The position numbers were made by a program, and so were the translations under genes. 64,000 nt of DNA from Stappia sp. (GTDB taxonomy: Bacteria; Pseudomonadota; Alphaproteobacteria; Rhizobiales; Stappiaceae), in NCBI GenBank assembly GCA_002722295.1, contig PBLF01000020.1:104693-168692 (forward strand). Reading direction: 5' to 3'. Position 1 is the stretch's first letter, and each line of letters begins with the position of its first letter. The notes beneath the pieces were generated by a model. It was not told where the DNA came from. It worked only from the letters and a program-made list of their open reading frames with translations, and searched no databases. Below are positions 38,304 through 46,206 of this stretch, in pieces.

Positions 38304-38348
38304 TGCCGTGAGGGACGGGCACCCTTGGCCTACCCTCCGGGCCGCCAG

Positions 38349-39221
38349 TCAGGCAGCCTTTCCGGAGCGATATCCTTCCTCGCCCATGATCTGTCTTGCG
38401 AGTGCCTGAACCGCCCGCGAGCTTGCATTCCTGCCGACACGTACGACGGTTGCAACGTGGGGCGGAGGCGCGAAGCCGTCTGCAATGGCCTCGATTTCAG
38501 GGCCCACATGATCCGCGCTGATCAACGTGACGCCCAGGCCGGATTTCAGGGCGGACAGTATGCCGGCAAGGCTTGCGCATCTCATGACGGTCGAAAAGCC
38601 ATGCGGAGGCAGCGGACACGCTTCCATGGCCCAGCGGCGATAGAAGCAGGTGTCATCGAAGGCGAGGAAGGGGATCGGCCGTTGCCAGTCGAGCTCCAGG
38701 TCGCGGGACTTCGCCCAGACCAGTTCGCTCTCGGAGAGGAGAAGGTCGTCGTGGCGCTTCCGGTCCCGGAAAATCTGGAAGATGCCGATATCGATCTCGC
38801 CCCGGTCAAGCTGGGTGGCAATCGTCAGGCTCTGGGCGACGTCGGTAAGGACCGTGACGTCGGGCTGCAATCGCGTGAAGTGTCCGAGGACGCGGGCCAA
38901 TGCGCCATGCGTTGCCTGTTCGGTGACGCCAAGGCGGATCAGGCCACTCAGCGGATCGGTGCTCAGGCTTGCGACGGCCTCATTGTTGATCGCCAGAATG
39001 CGACGGGCGTAGTGGAGAAGGCGCTCTCCCTCCGGCGTGAAGACCGATTGTCCTGGCCGACGGTTGAGAAGCGTGCAGCCAAGTCCTTCCTCAAGGCGCC
39101 GGATCTTGTGGGACACGGCCGACTGGGAGAGACCCAGATGGTGTGCCGCCCGCGTCACGCCGCCGTGGTCCCTGATTGCGCAGAGCGCCTGAAGTGCGCC
39201 GATGTCGAGTTTCGGAGTCAT
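38349..39221 (-). CDS. LysR-family transcriptional regulator
   Basis: The 290-residue protein has an N-terminal winged helix-turn-helix (about residues 5-65, GALQALCAIRDHGGVTRAAHHLGLSQSAVSHKIRRLEE, seen in parts) and a LysR substrate-binding domain. It is divergent from an alpha/beta hydrolase across 103 bases and probably controls it. The inducer is unknown. Confidence 0.88.
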   Translation of the reverse strand: MTPKLDIGALQALCAIRDHGGVTRAAHHLGLSQSAVSHKIRRLEEGLGCTLLNRRPGQSVFTPEGERLLHYARRILAINNEAVASLSTDPLSGLIRLGVTEQATHGALARVLGHFTRLQPDVTVLTDVAQSLTIATQLDRGEIDIGIFQIFRDRKRHDDLLLSESELVWAKSRDLELDWQRPIPFLAFDDTCFYRRWAMEACPLPPHGFSTVMRCASLAGILSALKSGLGVTLISADHVGPEIEAIADGFAPPPHVATVVRVGRNASSRAVQALARQIMGEEGYRSGKAA

Positions 39222-39324
39222 GTCGTGAACATGACAGATATCGCTGAAAACAGGAAATCAATTCATTTTTGTCAATCTTATGCGTGACCTAGATTGCGCT
39301 CGGCAACCGCAACTGGAGACCGAG

Positions 39325-40191
39325 ATGAGCCATATTCTGGGAAATCATGCCGTAGTCGATGGAAACAGGCTGGCCTATGGGGTTCATGGGGAAGGCGAGC
39401 CGGTCGTGCTCTTGCACGGGACGCCGTCTTCCTCCCTGATCTGGCGCAACGTCGTGCCACGTCTCGTGGCGGCCGGATACAAGGTGCACGTCTACGACCT
39501 CCTGGGGTATGGCCGGTCCGAGCGCCCCGTGGACCCGTCCGTGGATACCTCGGTCAGCGCGCAGGTTCCGCTGCTGGAAAAGCTTCTGGCGCATTGGGAC
39601 CTGGATACGGTGCATCTCGTCGGCCATGATTTCGGTGGTGGGATCGCGCAACGTTTCGGTGTTTTCCATCCTGATCGGCTGCGTTCGCTCACGCTCATGG
39701 ATGCGGTCTGTTTCGACAGTTCCCCCTCCAGGCAGGCCCAGGTGCAACTGGCCGCGGGGTTTGAGGCCTTGATCAAGGCGCCCGATGACGAGCATCGTGC
39801 CCATTTCCGCCAGTGGCTGCTGTCGGCGGTTTGGGACAAGGAGGCCTTTGCCGCAGGGCCGCTCGAGACCTACGTCGACATGATTTCGGGGCCGATCGGT
39901 CAGGGCAGCTACTTTCAGCATCAGGCGCGCCACTATCAGGCGAAGCACACGATGGAGGTGGCGGACCGCTTGCCTGAACTTGGAAGGCTGCCGGTGAAGA
40001 TTATCTGGGGCGCGGATGATGCCTGGCAGTCCGTCACGTGGGCGGAGCGCCTGCACCGCACGATCCCGGGTTCCGAGCTGAGTGTGCTTGAAAATACCGG
40101 GCACTTCGCGCCCGAGGACCGGCCCGAGGAGATCGCCGACCTCCTGATCGCCTTCCTTGCCAAGGCGTCCCGGCAGGGGCGTGCGGCGTGA
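39325..40191 (+). CDS. Alpha/beta hydrolase with Asp nucleophile (dehalogenase/epoxide hydrolase type)
   Basis: The 288-residue protein has HGTPSSSLIWR (oxyanion region, about residue 31), VGHDFGGGIAQ (about residue 97), a likely acid Asp in IIWGADDAW and the catalytic His in TGHFAPEDRP. An Asp rather than Ser at the nucleophile elbow is the mark of haloalkane dehalogenases, haloacetate dehalogenases and epoxide hydrolases. The Trp that follows the nucleophile in LinB/DhlA-type enzymes is Phe here, so halide binding is uncertain. I chose ATG 39325 because it gives the family N-terminus. It is divergent from LysR. Confidence 0.82.
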   Translation: MSHILGNHAVVDGNRLAYGVHGEGEPVVLLHGTPSSSLIWRNVVPRLVAAGYKVHVYDLLGYGRSERPVDPSVDTSVSAQVPLLEKLLAHWDLDTVHLVGHDFGGGIAQRFGVFHPDRLRSLTLMDAVCFDSSPSRQAQVQLAAGFEALIKAPDDEHRAHFRQWLLSAVWDKEAFAAGPLETYVDMISGPIGQGSYFQHQARHYQAKHTMEVADRLPELGRLPVKIIWGADDAWQSVTWAERLHRTIPGSELSVLENTGHFAPEDRPEEIADLLIAFLAKASRQGRAA

Positions 40192-40255
40192 CGGCCTTTG
40201 CCTCGGCAACTCGTGGAGCGCGGTGAGGGAGACGGCTTCACAGCCGTCAGTCGCA

Positions 40256-40312
40256 CCGGGCGGCGGGCATCGGGAGGAGAGGGGGCTCCCTCCCGTGCTT
40301 TTCGCCGCCCGG
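40256..40312. terminator. Long hairpin between convergent genes, possible bidirectional terminator
   Basis: CCGGGCGGCG (40256-40265) pairs with CGCCGCCCGG (40303-40312), and inside it CGGGAGG (40271-40277) pairs with CCTCCCG (40289-40295), giving a two-stage stem. A shorter stem (GACGGCT/AGCCGTC, 40231-40248) precedes it. It lies between the 3' ends of the hydrolase and citrate synthase genes. There is no classic T tract on either side, only TTTT inside the structure. Confidence 0.45.
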
Positions 40313-40329
40313 TCTCTTGCGTTTGCCGA

Positions 40330-41436
40330 CTATACGGCCAGGGTTTGCACGCCAGGCATGGGGCCGACATAGCGTGATTGCGGCCGGATCAGCCGGCCCA
40401 GTTTTTCCTGCTCCAGGACATGGGCTGTCCACCCGGCCATGCGGCCGATTGCGAAGATGTTGGTGAAACTGTCGCGCGGGATGCCGAGCGCCTCGAGAAC
40501 CAGCGCGGTGAAGAACTCGACATTGGTTTCCAGCGGGCGCAGCGGCTTCTTGCGGGCAAGCTGCGCCAGGGCTTCGGCCTCGACCGCCTCGGCAAAGACG
40601 ATGCGCGTGCCGCCATCGCGCAGCGTCCCGACGACGCCTTTCAGAACATCGGCGCGGGGATCGCGGACGCGATAGATGCGGTGCCCGAAGCCCATCAGAC
40701 GCTCGCCATTCGCCAGCGCCGCCTCGATCCACGGGCGAATGCCGGCCTCGTCCCCAATGGCATCCAGCATGTCGAGAACCGGCCCAGGAGCGCCGCCGTG
40801 CAGGGGGCCCTTCAAGGCGCAGAGGCCGCCGACGACAGCCGAAAGCAGCCCGGCCTGCGTGGAAGAGATGACCCGCGCGGCGAAGGTGGATGCGTTCAGT
40901 CCGTGATCCGCGACGGTGACCAGATAGGCGTTCAGGGCCCGGACATGGTCGGGAGCCGGTGTCTTGCCATGCAACATGCGCAGAAAATCATGGGCGTGAC
41001 CGAGTGAAGCGTCCGGTTCCAGTGGAGCCTTGCCGGCCCGGCGCCGCGCAATGGCGGCCGCAAAGACCGGCGTCGCGGCTACGGCCAGGACATGATGCGG
41101 TGTGTCCTCGGCATCCGCCAGGGACGACAACAGCAGCCGCAGTGCCTCGACCGGAGAGAGTGTGTCGGTCGCCGGGAGCAGTGCTTCCGTCCTGGCAAAG
41201 ACGGTGCGCCGTGCGGCGCCGAGTGCTTTCCGGATGTCGCCCCCGGTCGTCGGGGCGGGGGCGAGGTCTTCCCAGAGCAGGCCGAGAACGGCCTCGAAGC
41301 TCCAGTCCGCAAGGTCGGCGAGATCATGGCCGCGCAGGACCAGCCGGCCGGCCGCACCATCGACAAGACACAGCCTTGTCTCGGCAGCGACCACATTATC
41401 AAGGCCCGGCTCGATGGACGTCAGGTCGTTGATCAT
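40330..41436 (-). CDS. Citrate synthase family protein (HTH-free paralogue)
   Basis: The 368-residue protein has the citrate synthase fold with the catalytic His positions in LKGPLHGG and GFGHRIYRVRDPRAD. The third catalytic residue, normally Asp in NVDF, is Glu here (NVEFFTALVLEALGIP). The C-terminal AIGRMAGWTAHVLEQ is typical of type II citrate/methylcitrate synthases. I chose ATG 41436, which follows an AGGAGA ribosome site. It is divergent from a second paralogue that carries a DNA-binding domain. The length is shorter than housekeeping GltA (about 430), so a side role such as methylcitrate formation is possible. Confidence 0.85.
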   Translation of the reverse strand: MINDLTSIEPGLDNVVAAETRLCLVDGAAGRLVLRGHDLADLADWSFEAVLGLLWEDLAPAPTTGGDIRKALGAARRTVFARTEALLPATDTLSPVEALRLLLSSLADAEDTPHHVLAVAATPVFAAAIARRRAGKAPLEPDASLGHAHDFLRMLHGKTPAPDHVRALNAYLVTVADHGLNASTFAARVISSTQAGLLSAVVGGLCALKGPLHGGAPGPVLDMLDAIGDEAGIRPWIEAALANGERLMGFGHRIYRVRDPRADVLKGVVGTLRDGGTRIVFAEAVEAEALAQLARKKPLRPLETNVEFFTALVLEALGIPRDSFTNIFAIGRMAGWTAHVLEQEKLGRLIRPQSRYVGPMPGVQTLAV

Positions 41437-41481
41437 CTGTTTCTCCTGTTTGACAGGCGGCAGGATGATGACGCATCTTAT

Positions 41482-41510
41482 ATTGATCAATCTTGATTCA
41501 TAAAATCAAT
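41482..41510. promoter_or_regulatory. Tandem AT-rich palindromes between the two citrate synthase genes
   Basis: ATTGATCAAT (41482-41491) is a perfect 10-base palindrome. Directly after it TTGATT (41493-41498) and AATCAA (41504-41509) form a second inverted repeat with a 5-base spacer. Both lie in the 82-base divergent intergenic region and share the TTGAT half-site, so they are likely operators for one dimeric regulator, plausibly the HTH-citrate synthase encoded to the right. Confidence 0.55.
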
Positions 41511-41518
41511 GTAAGAAG

Positions 41519-42706
41519 ATGGCTGAAACAGACTCCCTCCTCAGCGCCGAAGAGGCCGCAGAACGGCTCGGCATCAGCCGCGCGACGCTCTACTCCTACG
41601 TGAGCCGTGGACTTATCAGGGCGGTCGAAGGCGTGGATGATCCGCGTCGACGCCTCTATGACGCGCATGACGTCGACCGGATGCGGCATCGCAAGAGTGT
41701 TGGCCGGCGACCGCGCGACGTCGCGGCGACGACACTCGACTGGGGCTTCCCTGTCCTGTGCTCGGGCATTTCCCTGATTGATCACGGACGTCTGCACTAC
41801 CGGGGACGGGAGGCGGTGAAATGGGCCGGGCACGCGTCGCTCGAGGATACGGCGCGGCTGTTGTGGTCGTGCGGTGACGTCGATCCCTTTGATGGGGAAG
41901 GGCGCGCGGAACCATTCTGGGACAGCGGGCTTCTGAAGCAGGCGACGCAGTTGCCCCTGACGGAGCGCTGCCAGATCCTGTTGCCTTTCGTTTCGGTGGG
42001 ACGGGCAACCGCGTGGCAACGTGGCAACCGGACACTCTGGTCCGGTGGTGCGGCGCTGTTGCGCGCTATCGCCGGGGCGGCCGTCGGAGCGATGCCGGAT
42101 GACCGTCCCGTTCATGAGCATCTTGCGGCGGTCTGGGATCTCGACGTTGCCGCGACGGATGTGGTCCGGCGCGCGCTCGTGCTGTTGGCGGATCACGAAC
42201 TGAATGCCTCGGCATTTGCCGTACGCGTGGTGGCGTCGACCGGCGCTTCGCTCGGCGCCTGCCTGAATGCGGGTCTTTCGGCGCTCAGCGGTCCCCTGCA
42301 CGGGGGGACGACCAGCCTTGCGGTGCGGTTGCTGGAGGAGTGTGACGGTGACGCGGAAGCGGTCGTCGAGTCGCGTCTGCGCCGGGGCGAGAGGATACCC
42401 GGGTTCGGTCATCCGCTTTATCCGGAAGGCGACCCGAGAGCCGCGGCCTTGCTTCCGCTGTTGCCGGAGAATGCCGACCAGGCGGCGCTGATCGACGTGA
42501 TGGCGGAGGCCACCGGCAAACCGCCGAACGTCGACTTCGCACTTGCCTCGATCTGCCGGGCATTCGACTTACCGCCGGAAAGCGGACACGTCCTGTTCGC
42601 GGTGGGCAGGACGGTCGGGTGGATCGCACACGCCCTGGAACAATATGGAGAAGGCAGGCTCATCCGGCCGCGCGCCCGATATAGCGGGCCGCCGCCGGAA
42701 TCATGA
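41519..42706 (+). CDS. Citrate synthase fused to an N-terminal MerR-type helix-turn-helix
   Basis: The 395-residue protein has an N-terminal winged HTH of MerR/excisionase type (about residues 7-55, SAEEAAERLGISRATLYSYVSRGLI), a short basic linker and a complete citrate synthase domain (about 70-395). The catalytic residues are kept: His in SGPLHGG, His in GFGHPLYPEGDPRA and Asp in PNVDFA. The Arg after the second His of usual enzymes is Pro. It is divergent from an HTH-free paralogue. The fusion suggests a regulator that binds acyl-CoA or oxaloacetate, an enzyme that represses its own operon, or both. Confidence 0.87.
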   Translation: MAETDSLLSAEEAAERLGISRATLYSYVSRGLIRAVEGVDDPRRRLYDAHDVDRMRHRKSVGRRPRDVAATTLDWGFPVLCSGISLIDHGRLHYRGREAVKWAGHASLEDTARLLWSCGDVDPFDGEGRAEPFWDSGLLKQATQLPLTERCQILLPFVSVGRATAWQRGNRTLWSGGAALLRAIAGAAVGAMPDDRPVHEHLAAVWDLDVAATDVVRRALVLLADHELNASAFAVRVVASTGASLGACLNAGLSALSGPLHGGTTSLAVRLLEECDGDAEAVVESRLRRGERIPGFGHPLYPEGDPRAAALLPLLPENADQAALIDVMAEATGKPPNVDFALASICRAFDLPPESGHVLFAVGRTVGWIAHALEQYGEGRLIRPRARYSGPPPES

Positions 42707-42839
42707 GCCTCGTGACCGACCAGTCCCGTTTCTGCCCGTGTCCGGCCACCCAGACCAAATTAAAGAGCCGTATCTCGGGGGCGCGGAGGTGGTTTCCGGA
42801 AAGCGCAGCCTTCCTCTCCACCACCGGGCAGGCGTGCAG

Positions 42840-43688
42840 TTACTCGGGGCCGAGGTTCAACAGCGCGCAACGGAATTCCGGTTCGCTGAGGACCACTTCC
42901 CCGGCCCCGAGTGCCTGAGCGCGGCCGAGCGCGCGGGCGGTAAGCATCTGAGCCATTTCGACCGCATGCGGCAGGTCGTGACCGCTCCCTAGACCGGCCA
43001 CGACCAGTCCGGAGAACAGGTCGCCCGTACCGGGCAGGGCGATCGGCAGGTGCTCGGTCGGATGCCGGCTGATGCCGTCGGGACCGAGAATGATACTCTC
43101 GAGCCAACCCTCGGAGGTATCGTCCAACGTGCATCCGGTAACGATCAGGTGGCCGGTCTGGGAGGTCCGCAGCGCTTCTTTCGCCGCCTGGAGGTCGGTG
43201 AGGGTGCTGATCCTCCGACCCGTGAGCCAGGACAGTTCGAACGGGTTCGGCGTGGCGAGGTCCGCCAGCGGCAGCAGTCGGTCGCGCATGGTGTCCGCAA
43301 TGGCCTCCGGCACGTAGAGGCCGGGGCCGTCGTCCCCCATCACCGGGTCGCAGAGATAGGTCAGCCGCGGGTTGAGGGCTTTCGCCTCGGCCACGAAGTC
43401 GGCGACCATCTCAGCCACCTCCGGCGAACCGATATAGCCAGAGACGATAAACCGCGCCCGCTCCGCCAGTCCCCGTTCGCGAGCGCCCTGCAGCAGGTCG
43501 GAGAAGAACTCCGGCGGCAGCGGGCGGCCACGCAGGGTGGGGTAGTCGGGGGTGTTGGAGAAAATCACGGTCGGGATCGCCGCGACTTCCAGCCCCGCTG
43601 CCTGCATCGGGAAAAGCGCGGCCGAGTTGCCCACGTGGCCGAAGACCACCTGGCTCTGGATCGAGATCACGAAGGGAGGATGAGGCAT
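42840..43688 (-). CDS. pdxY: Pyridoxal kinase PdxY
   Basis: This 282-residue ribokinase-fold enzyme phosphorylates pyridoxal with ATP in vitamin B6 salvage. Visible are SIQSQVVFGHVGNSAALFPMQ at the N-terminus (family start), CDPVMGDDGPGLYVPE (about residues 112-127) and the catalytic GTGDLFSGLVVAGL near residue 222. Length is normal for PdxY. It is transcribed alone, convergent with the HTH-citrate synthase gene; the 131 bases between them show nothing distinct. Confidence 0.9.
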   Translation of the reverse strand: MPHPPFVISIQSQVVFGHVGNSAALFPMQAAGLEVAAIPTVIFSNTPDYPTLRGRPLPPEFFSDLLQGARERGLAERARFIVSGYIGSPEVAEMVADFVAEAKALNPRLTYLCDPVMGDDGPGLYVPEAIADTMRDRLLPLADLATPNPFELSWLTGRRISTLTDLQAAKEALRTSQTGHLIVTGCTLDDTSEGWLESIILGPDGISRHPTEHLPIALPGTGDLFSGLVVAGLGSGHDLPHAVEMAQMLTARALGRAQALGAGEVVLSEPEFRCALLNLGPE

Positions 43689-43817
43689 CTGATGGTGTCC
43701 GGTTCGGGGGCTTGCGCATGCCGACAGGCGAGCTCTTGCCGGGCGATGACGTTTGTCTCCCGGCGGGGTGGGCGAGGCGAATGATCGTGGTTATTCGGCA
43801 GAGGCGGGCAGGCGGGT

Positions 43818-44174
43818 TCAGGAGGTGGGGCCGAGACTGTCAATATAACCTGCTATCAGGTCGCGGGAGCGCCCGATGTCCTCAAGCTTTCTGTCGAGCT
43901 TTTCAAGCTCGCCGGACAATCGCGCACGCAGGTTCTCGCAAGGATCGAAGCGGGGTTCGGGGCTGATGATACAGGGAAGCAGGTCACGCATGGCGTCGAT
44001 GGTCAGGCCGGCATCGGCCAGTTGCCGGATCCGGCAAGCCTCCTCGAGATCCGCGTCCGAATAGTCGCGATAGCCGCTGTCGCGCCGGTGCGGTGTGAGA
44101 AGGCCCTCGGCCTCGTAGTACCGCAACATCCGCACGCTCACGCCGCTGCGCTCGGAAATCTCGCCAATCTGCAT
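43818..44174 (-). CDS. MerR-family transcriptional regulator
   Basis: The 118-residue protein has the MerR winged HTH (residues 1-70, MQIGEISERSGVSVRMLRYYE) and a coiled-coil dimer helix. Two Cys (about residues 67 and 79, around LLPCIISPEPRFDPCENL) sit near the effector region. I chose ATG 44174 because it starts the standard MerR N-terminus. It is divergent from an alpha/beta hydrolase across 83 bases with a MerR-type inverted repeat. Confidence 0.87.
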   Translation of the reverse strand: MQIGEISERSGVSVRMLRYYEAEGLLTPHRRDSGYRDYSDADLEEACRIRQLADAGLTIDAMRDLLPCIISPEPRFDPCENLRARLSGELEKLDRKLEDIGRSRDLIAGYIDSLGPTS

Positions 44175-44192
44175 TTCCGGTTCCGTTCCCCC

Positions 44193-44217
44193 TTGACCCT
44201 GACAGCGTTGTGAGGGT
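44193..44217. promoter_or_regulatory. MerR-type operator between regulator and hydrolase
   Basis: TTGACC (44193-44198) reads as a -35 element. ACCCT (44196-44200) and AGGGT (44213-44217) form an inverted repeat with a 12-base spacer, as in MerR operators that sit inside an over-long promoter spacer. The -10 is not clear. Confidence 0.5.
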
Positions 44218-44257
44218 GCAGGAGATTGCATGACGGATCAAGACGGAGACCGGAACA

Positions 44258-45052
44258 ATGTCGAAAACCGAGTATGTTCAGTTGGGTGATGCGCAGGTCG
44301 GATATCGCGACAGTGGCGGGGGAGCACCGCTTGTATTGGTGCACGGCACCGGCGGTGATGGCGAGGCAAACTGGGGCGAGGTCATTCGTCACTTGCCGGG
44401 ACGGCGCATTCTGCGCCCCGATTATGCAGGCTCGGGGCTTACAACAGACCTGTCCGGGCGGCTGACACTGGATCGTCTGGCGGGACAGGTCCTGGCCACG
44501 GCCGATCACGCCGGTGTCGAGACTTTCGACCTCGTCGGCTTCTCTCTGGGGGCGGCTGTCGCCGTGCGCTTGGCCTCGCGGCATCCCGACCGTGTGCGAC
44601 ACCTGGTCAGTCTGGGCGGCTTTGTCACCGGGATGGACCCGCGCTCGCGCCTGCAGTTCGATCACTGGATCGACCTGGTGGCGCGGGATCGCGAGGCATT
44701 GGCTCGCCTGATCCTTCTGACGGGATTCAGTGCGGATTTTGTCGCGACAATGGGAGATCTGGAAGCCGTGGTGGAGCAGATGGTCGCTTCCACGAACTGG
44801 GATGGGATGGCGCGCCAGGCGGCTCTCGATAGAGAGGTCGACATTTCGGCGGATCTCGCCGAGGTGCGCGCGCCGACGCTGGTGCTCGGCAATCGCCTTG
44901 ACCAGATGGTTCTTCCCTCTGCGTCCATCGCCCTTGCAAATGGCATCGCCGGCTCACGGCTGGGCTGGATCGAGGGGCCGCATCTTTCGCCGATGGAATG
45001 TCCGGTTGAGGTTGCCTCAGCGATACGGACCTTCCTCAAGGAAGCGAAGTGA
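44258..45052 (+). CDS. Alpha/beta hydrolase (Ser nucleophile)
   Basis: The 264-residue protein has an oxyanion motif VHGTGGDGEANW (about residues 30-41), the nucleophile elbow GFSLGAA (about residues 92-98), a likely acid Asp in LGNRLDQMV and a catalytic His in EGPHLSPMECP. It lacks a signal peptide, so it is cytoplasmic. Esterase or related activity is likely, substrate unknown. It is paired with the divergent MerR regulator. Confidence 0.83.
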   Translation: MSKTEYVQLGDAQVGYRDSGGGAPLVLVHGTGGDGEANWGEVIRHLPGRRILRPDYAGSGLTTDLSGRLTLDRLAGQVLATADHAGVETFDLVGFSLGAAVAVRLASRHPDRVRHLVSLGGFVTGMDPRSRLQFDHWIDLVARDREALARLILLTGFSADFVATMGDLEAVVEQMVASTNWDGMARQAALDREVDISADLAEVRAPTLVLGNRLDQMVLPSASIALANGIAGSRLGWIEGPHLSPMECPVEVASAIRTFLKEAK

Positions 45053-45102
45053 TACCCCATCTGTCGCCGGAGTGTGGTTCACGAGGCCGGAACAATAACC
45101 GC

Positions 45103-45133
45103 TTGACTTGGAGCGCACTCGAACCCCTAGCCT
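45103..45133 (+). promoter_or_regulatory. MerR-type promoter with 19-base spacer
   Basis: TTGACT (45103-45108) and TAGCCT (45128-45133) are separated by 19 bases. The spacer carries the imperfect inverted repeat TTGGAG/CTCGAA. Over-long spacing with a palindrome is the classic form of a promoter activated by MerR proteins. It lies 29 bases before the MerR gene at 45163, so autoregulation is likely. Confidence 0.65.
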
Positions 45134-45162
45134 CGATTGCGTCTTGATGAGAGGCAGGTGCC

Positions 45163-45588
45163 ATGAAAATCGGTGAACTCGCGAAACGCAGTGGTCTCAC
45201 GGCCCACACCATTCGCTACTATGAACGGATCGGGCTGTTGCCCTTTGCGGATCGCGATGCCGGCGGACGACGCGACTACGACGCGTCGATCCTCGTCTGG
45301 ATCGACTTCCTCGACCGGTTGAAGACCACCGGCATGCCCATCCGCGAGATGCTGTGCTACGCGGCATTGCGTGAGGAGGGCGAACACACCGGGCCGGAGC
45401 GGCGGCGCATCCTGGAAGCGCATCGCGAACAGGTGCGGGCGCACATGGCCGATTTGCAGGCCTACCTTCTCGTTCTCGACACCAAGATCGACACGTATGT
45501 CGAGGCGGAGAAAGGGACGCATTTCCATGACGATACAAAACACTTCCTCGAAGGAAAGCAGGTTGGAGCGCGGGCAGCGCGCTCTTGA
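45163..45588 (+). CDS. MerR-family transcriptional regulator
   Basis: The 141-residue protein has the MerR winged HTH (residues 1-70, MKIGELAKRSGLTAHTIRYYE) and a coiled coil. It has no Cys cluster for a metal (a single Cys is visible in MLCYAALREE), so an organic or redox effector is more likely. It is followed by, and overlaps by 62 bases, a carboxymuconolactone decarboxylase-family gene, which is the probable target of regulation. Confidence 0.88.
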   Translation: MKIGELAKRSGLTAHTIRYYERIGLLPFADRDAGGRRDYDASILVWIDFLDRLKTTGMPIREMLCYAALREEGEHTGPERRRILEAHREQVRAHMADLQAYLLVLDTKIDTYVEAEKGTHFHDDTKHFLEGKQVGARAARS

Positions 45589-45946
45589 GGCCATAGACGG
45601 CAAGGCAGGCCGGAACGTGATCGAGGCGCTGGCCGACATCGCGCCGGATTTCGCCACCTATCTGTTCGAGTTTCCCTTCGGCGATATCTACTCGCGCCCG
45701 GGCCTGTCGTTGCGCGACCGCGAGATCGCCACCATTGCCGCGCTGGCGGCGATGGGGACGGCACCTCCCCAGCTCAAGGTGCATATCGAGGCCGGATTGA
45801 ATGTCGGCCTGAGCCGGGAGGAAATCACCGAGATCCTGATGCAGATGGCGGTCTACGCCGGATTTCCCGCCGCGCTGAACGGGCTCTTCGCGGCGAAAGA
45901 GGTCTATGCACTGAGGGAAGGTGGGGAGGAAGGGGCTTCAGTCTGA
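45527..45946 (+). CDS. Carboxymuconolactone decarboxylase family protein
   Basis: The 139-residue protein has the CMD/AhpD-type helical fold, with LSLRDREIATIAALAAMGTAPPQL and ITEILMQMAVYAGFPAALNGL (shown in part), both typical of the family. The CxxC of AhpD is absent, so a peroxidase-coupled thiol role is unlikely; it is closer to the decarboxylase and MerR-linked group. ATG 45527 gives a family-like start but lies inside the MerR gene, an overlap of 62 bases; a downstream start is possible. Confidence 0.82.
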   Translation: MTIQNTSSKESRLERGQRALEAIDGKAGRNVIEALADIAPDFATYLFEFPFGDIYSRPGLSLRDREIATIAALAAMGTAPPQLKVHIEAGLNVGLSREEITEILMQMAVYAGFPAALNGLFAAKEVYALREGGEEGASV

Positions 45947-46206
45947 GCTTGCGCGTGATCGCCGCCCCGCAAGGGGCGGCCGTCCGCACTCCTCTGGCAA
46001 GGGAGCGACATGCCGAAGTAATTGCGGGCACCCGGGATCGACACACTGTCTGAGCGGAGCGGTGCCGCAAATCAAAGCCCCGGGGAATTGGTACCGGCCG
46101 CCGGTTGCCGAATATATTGGCTGTGGTTCGGGTGACGTGTATAGGTTCGCCAGGCTTCAGCCTCGGTTCGCGGAGCGAAGTACGTTCGCCGCGACGATGC
46201 AGTTTG

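Noticed and set aside
45947..46206. A 260-base gap checked for a tRNA or small RNA before dusA
   Set aside because: I found no cloverleaf, T-loop (GTTCRA) motif in the right context or strong hairpin with a T tract.
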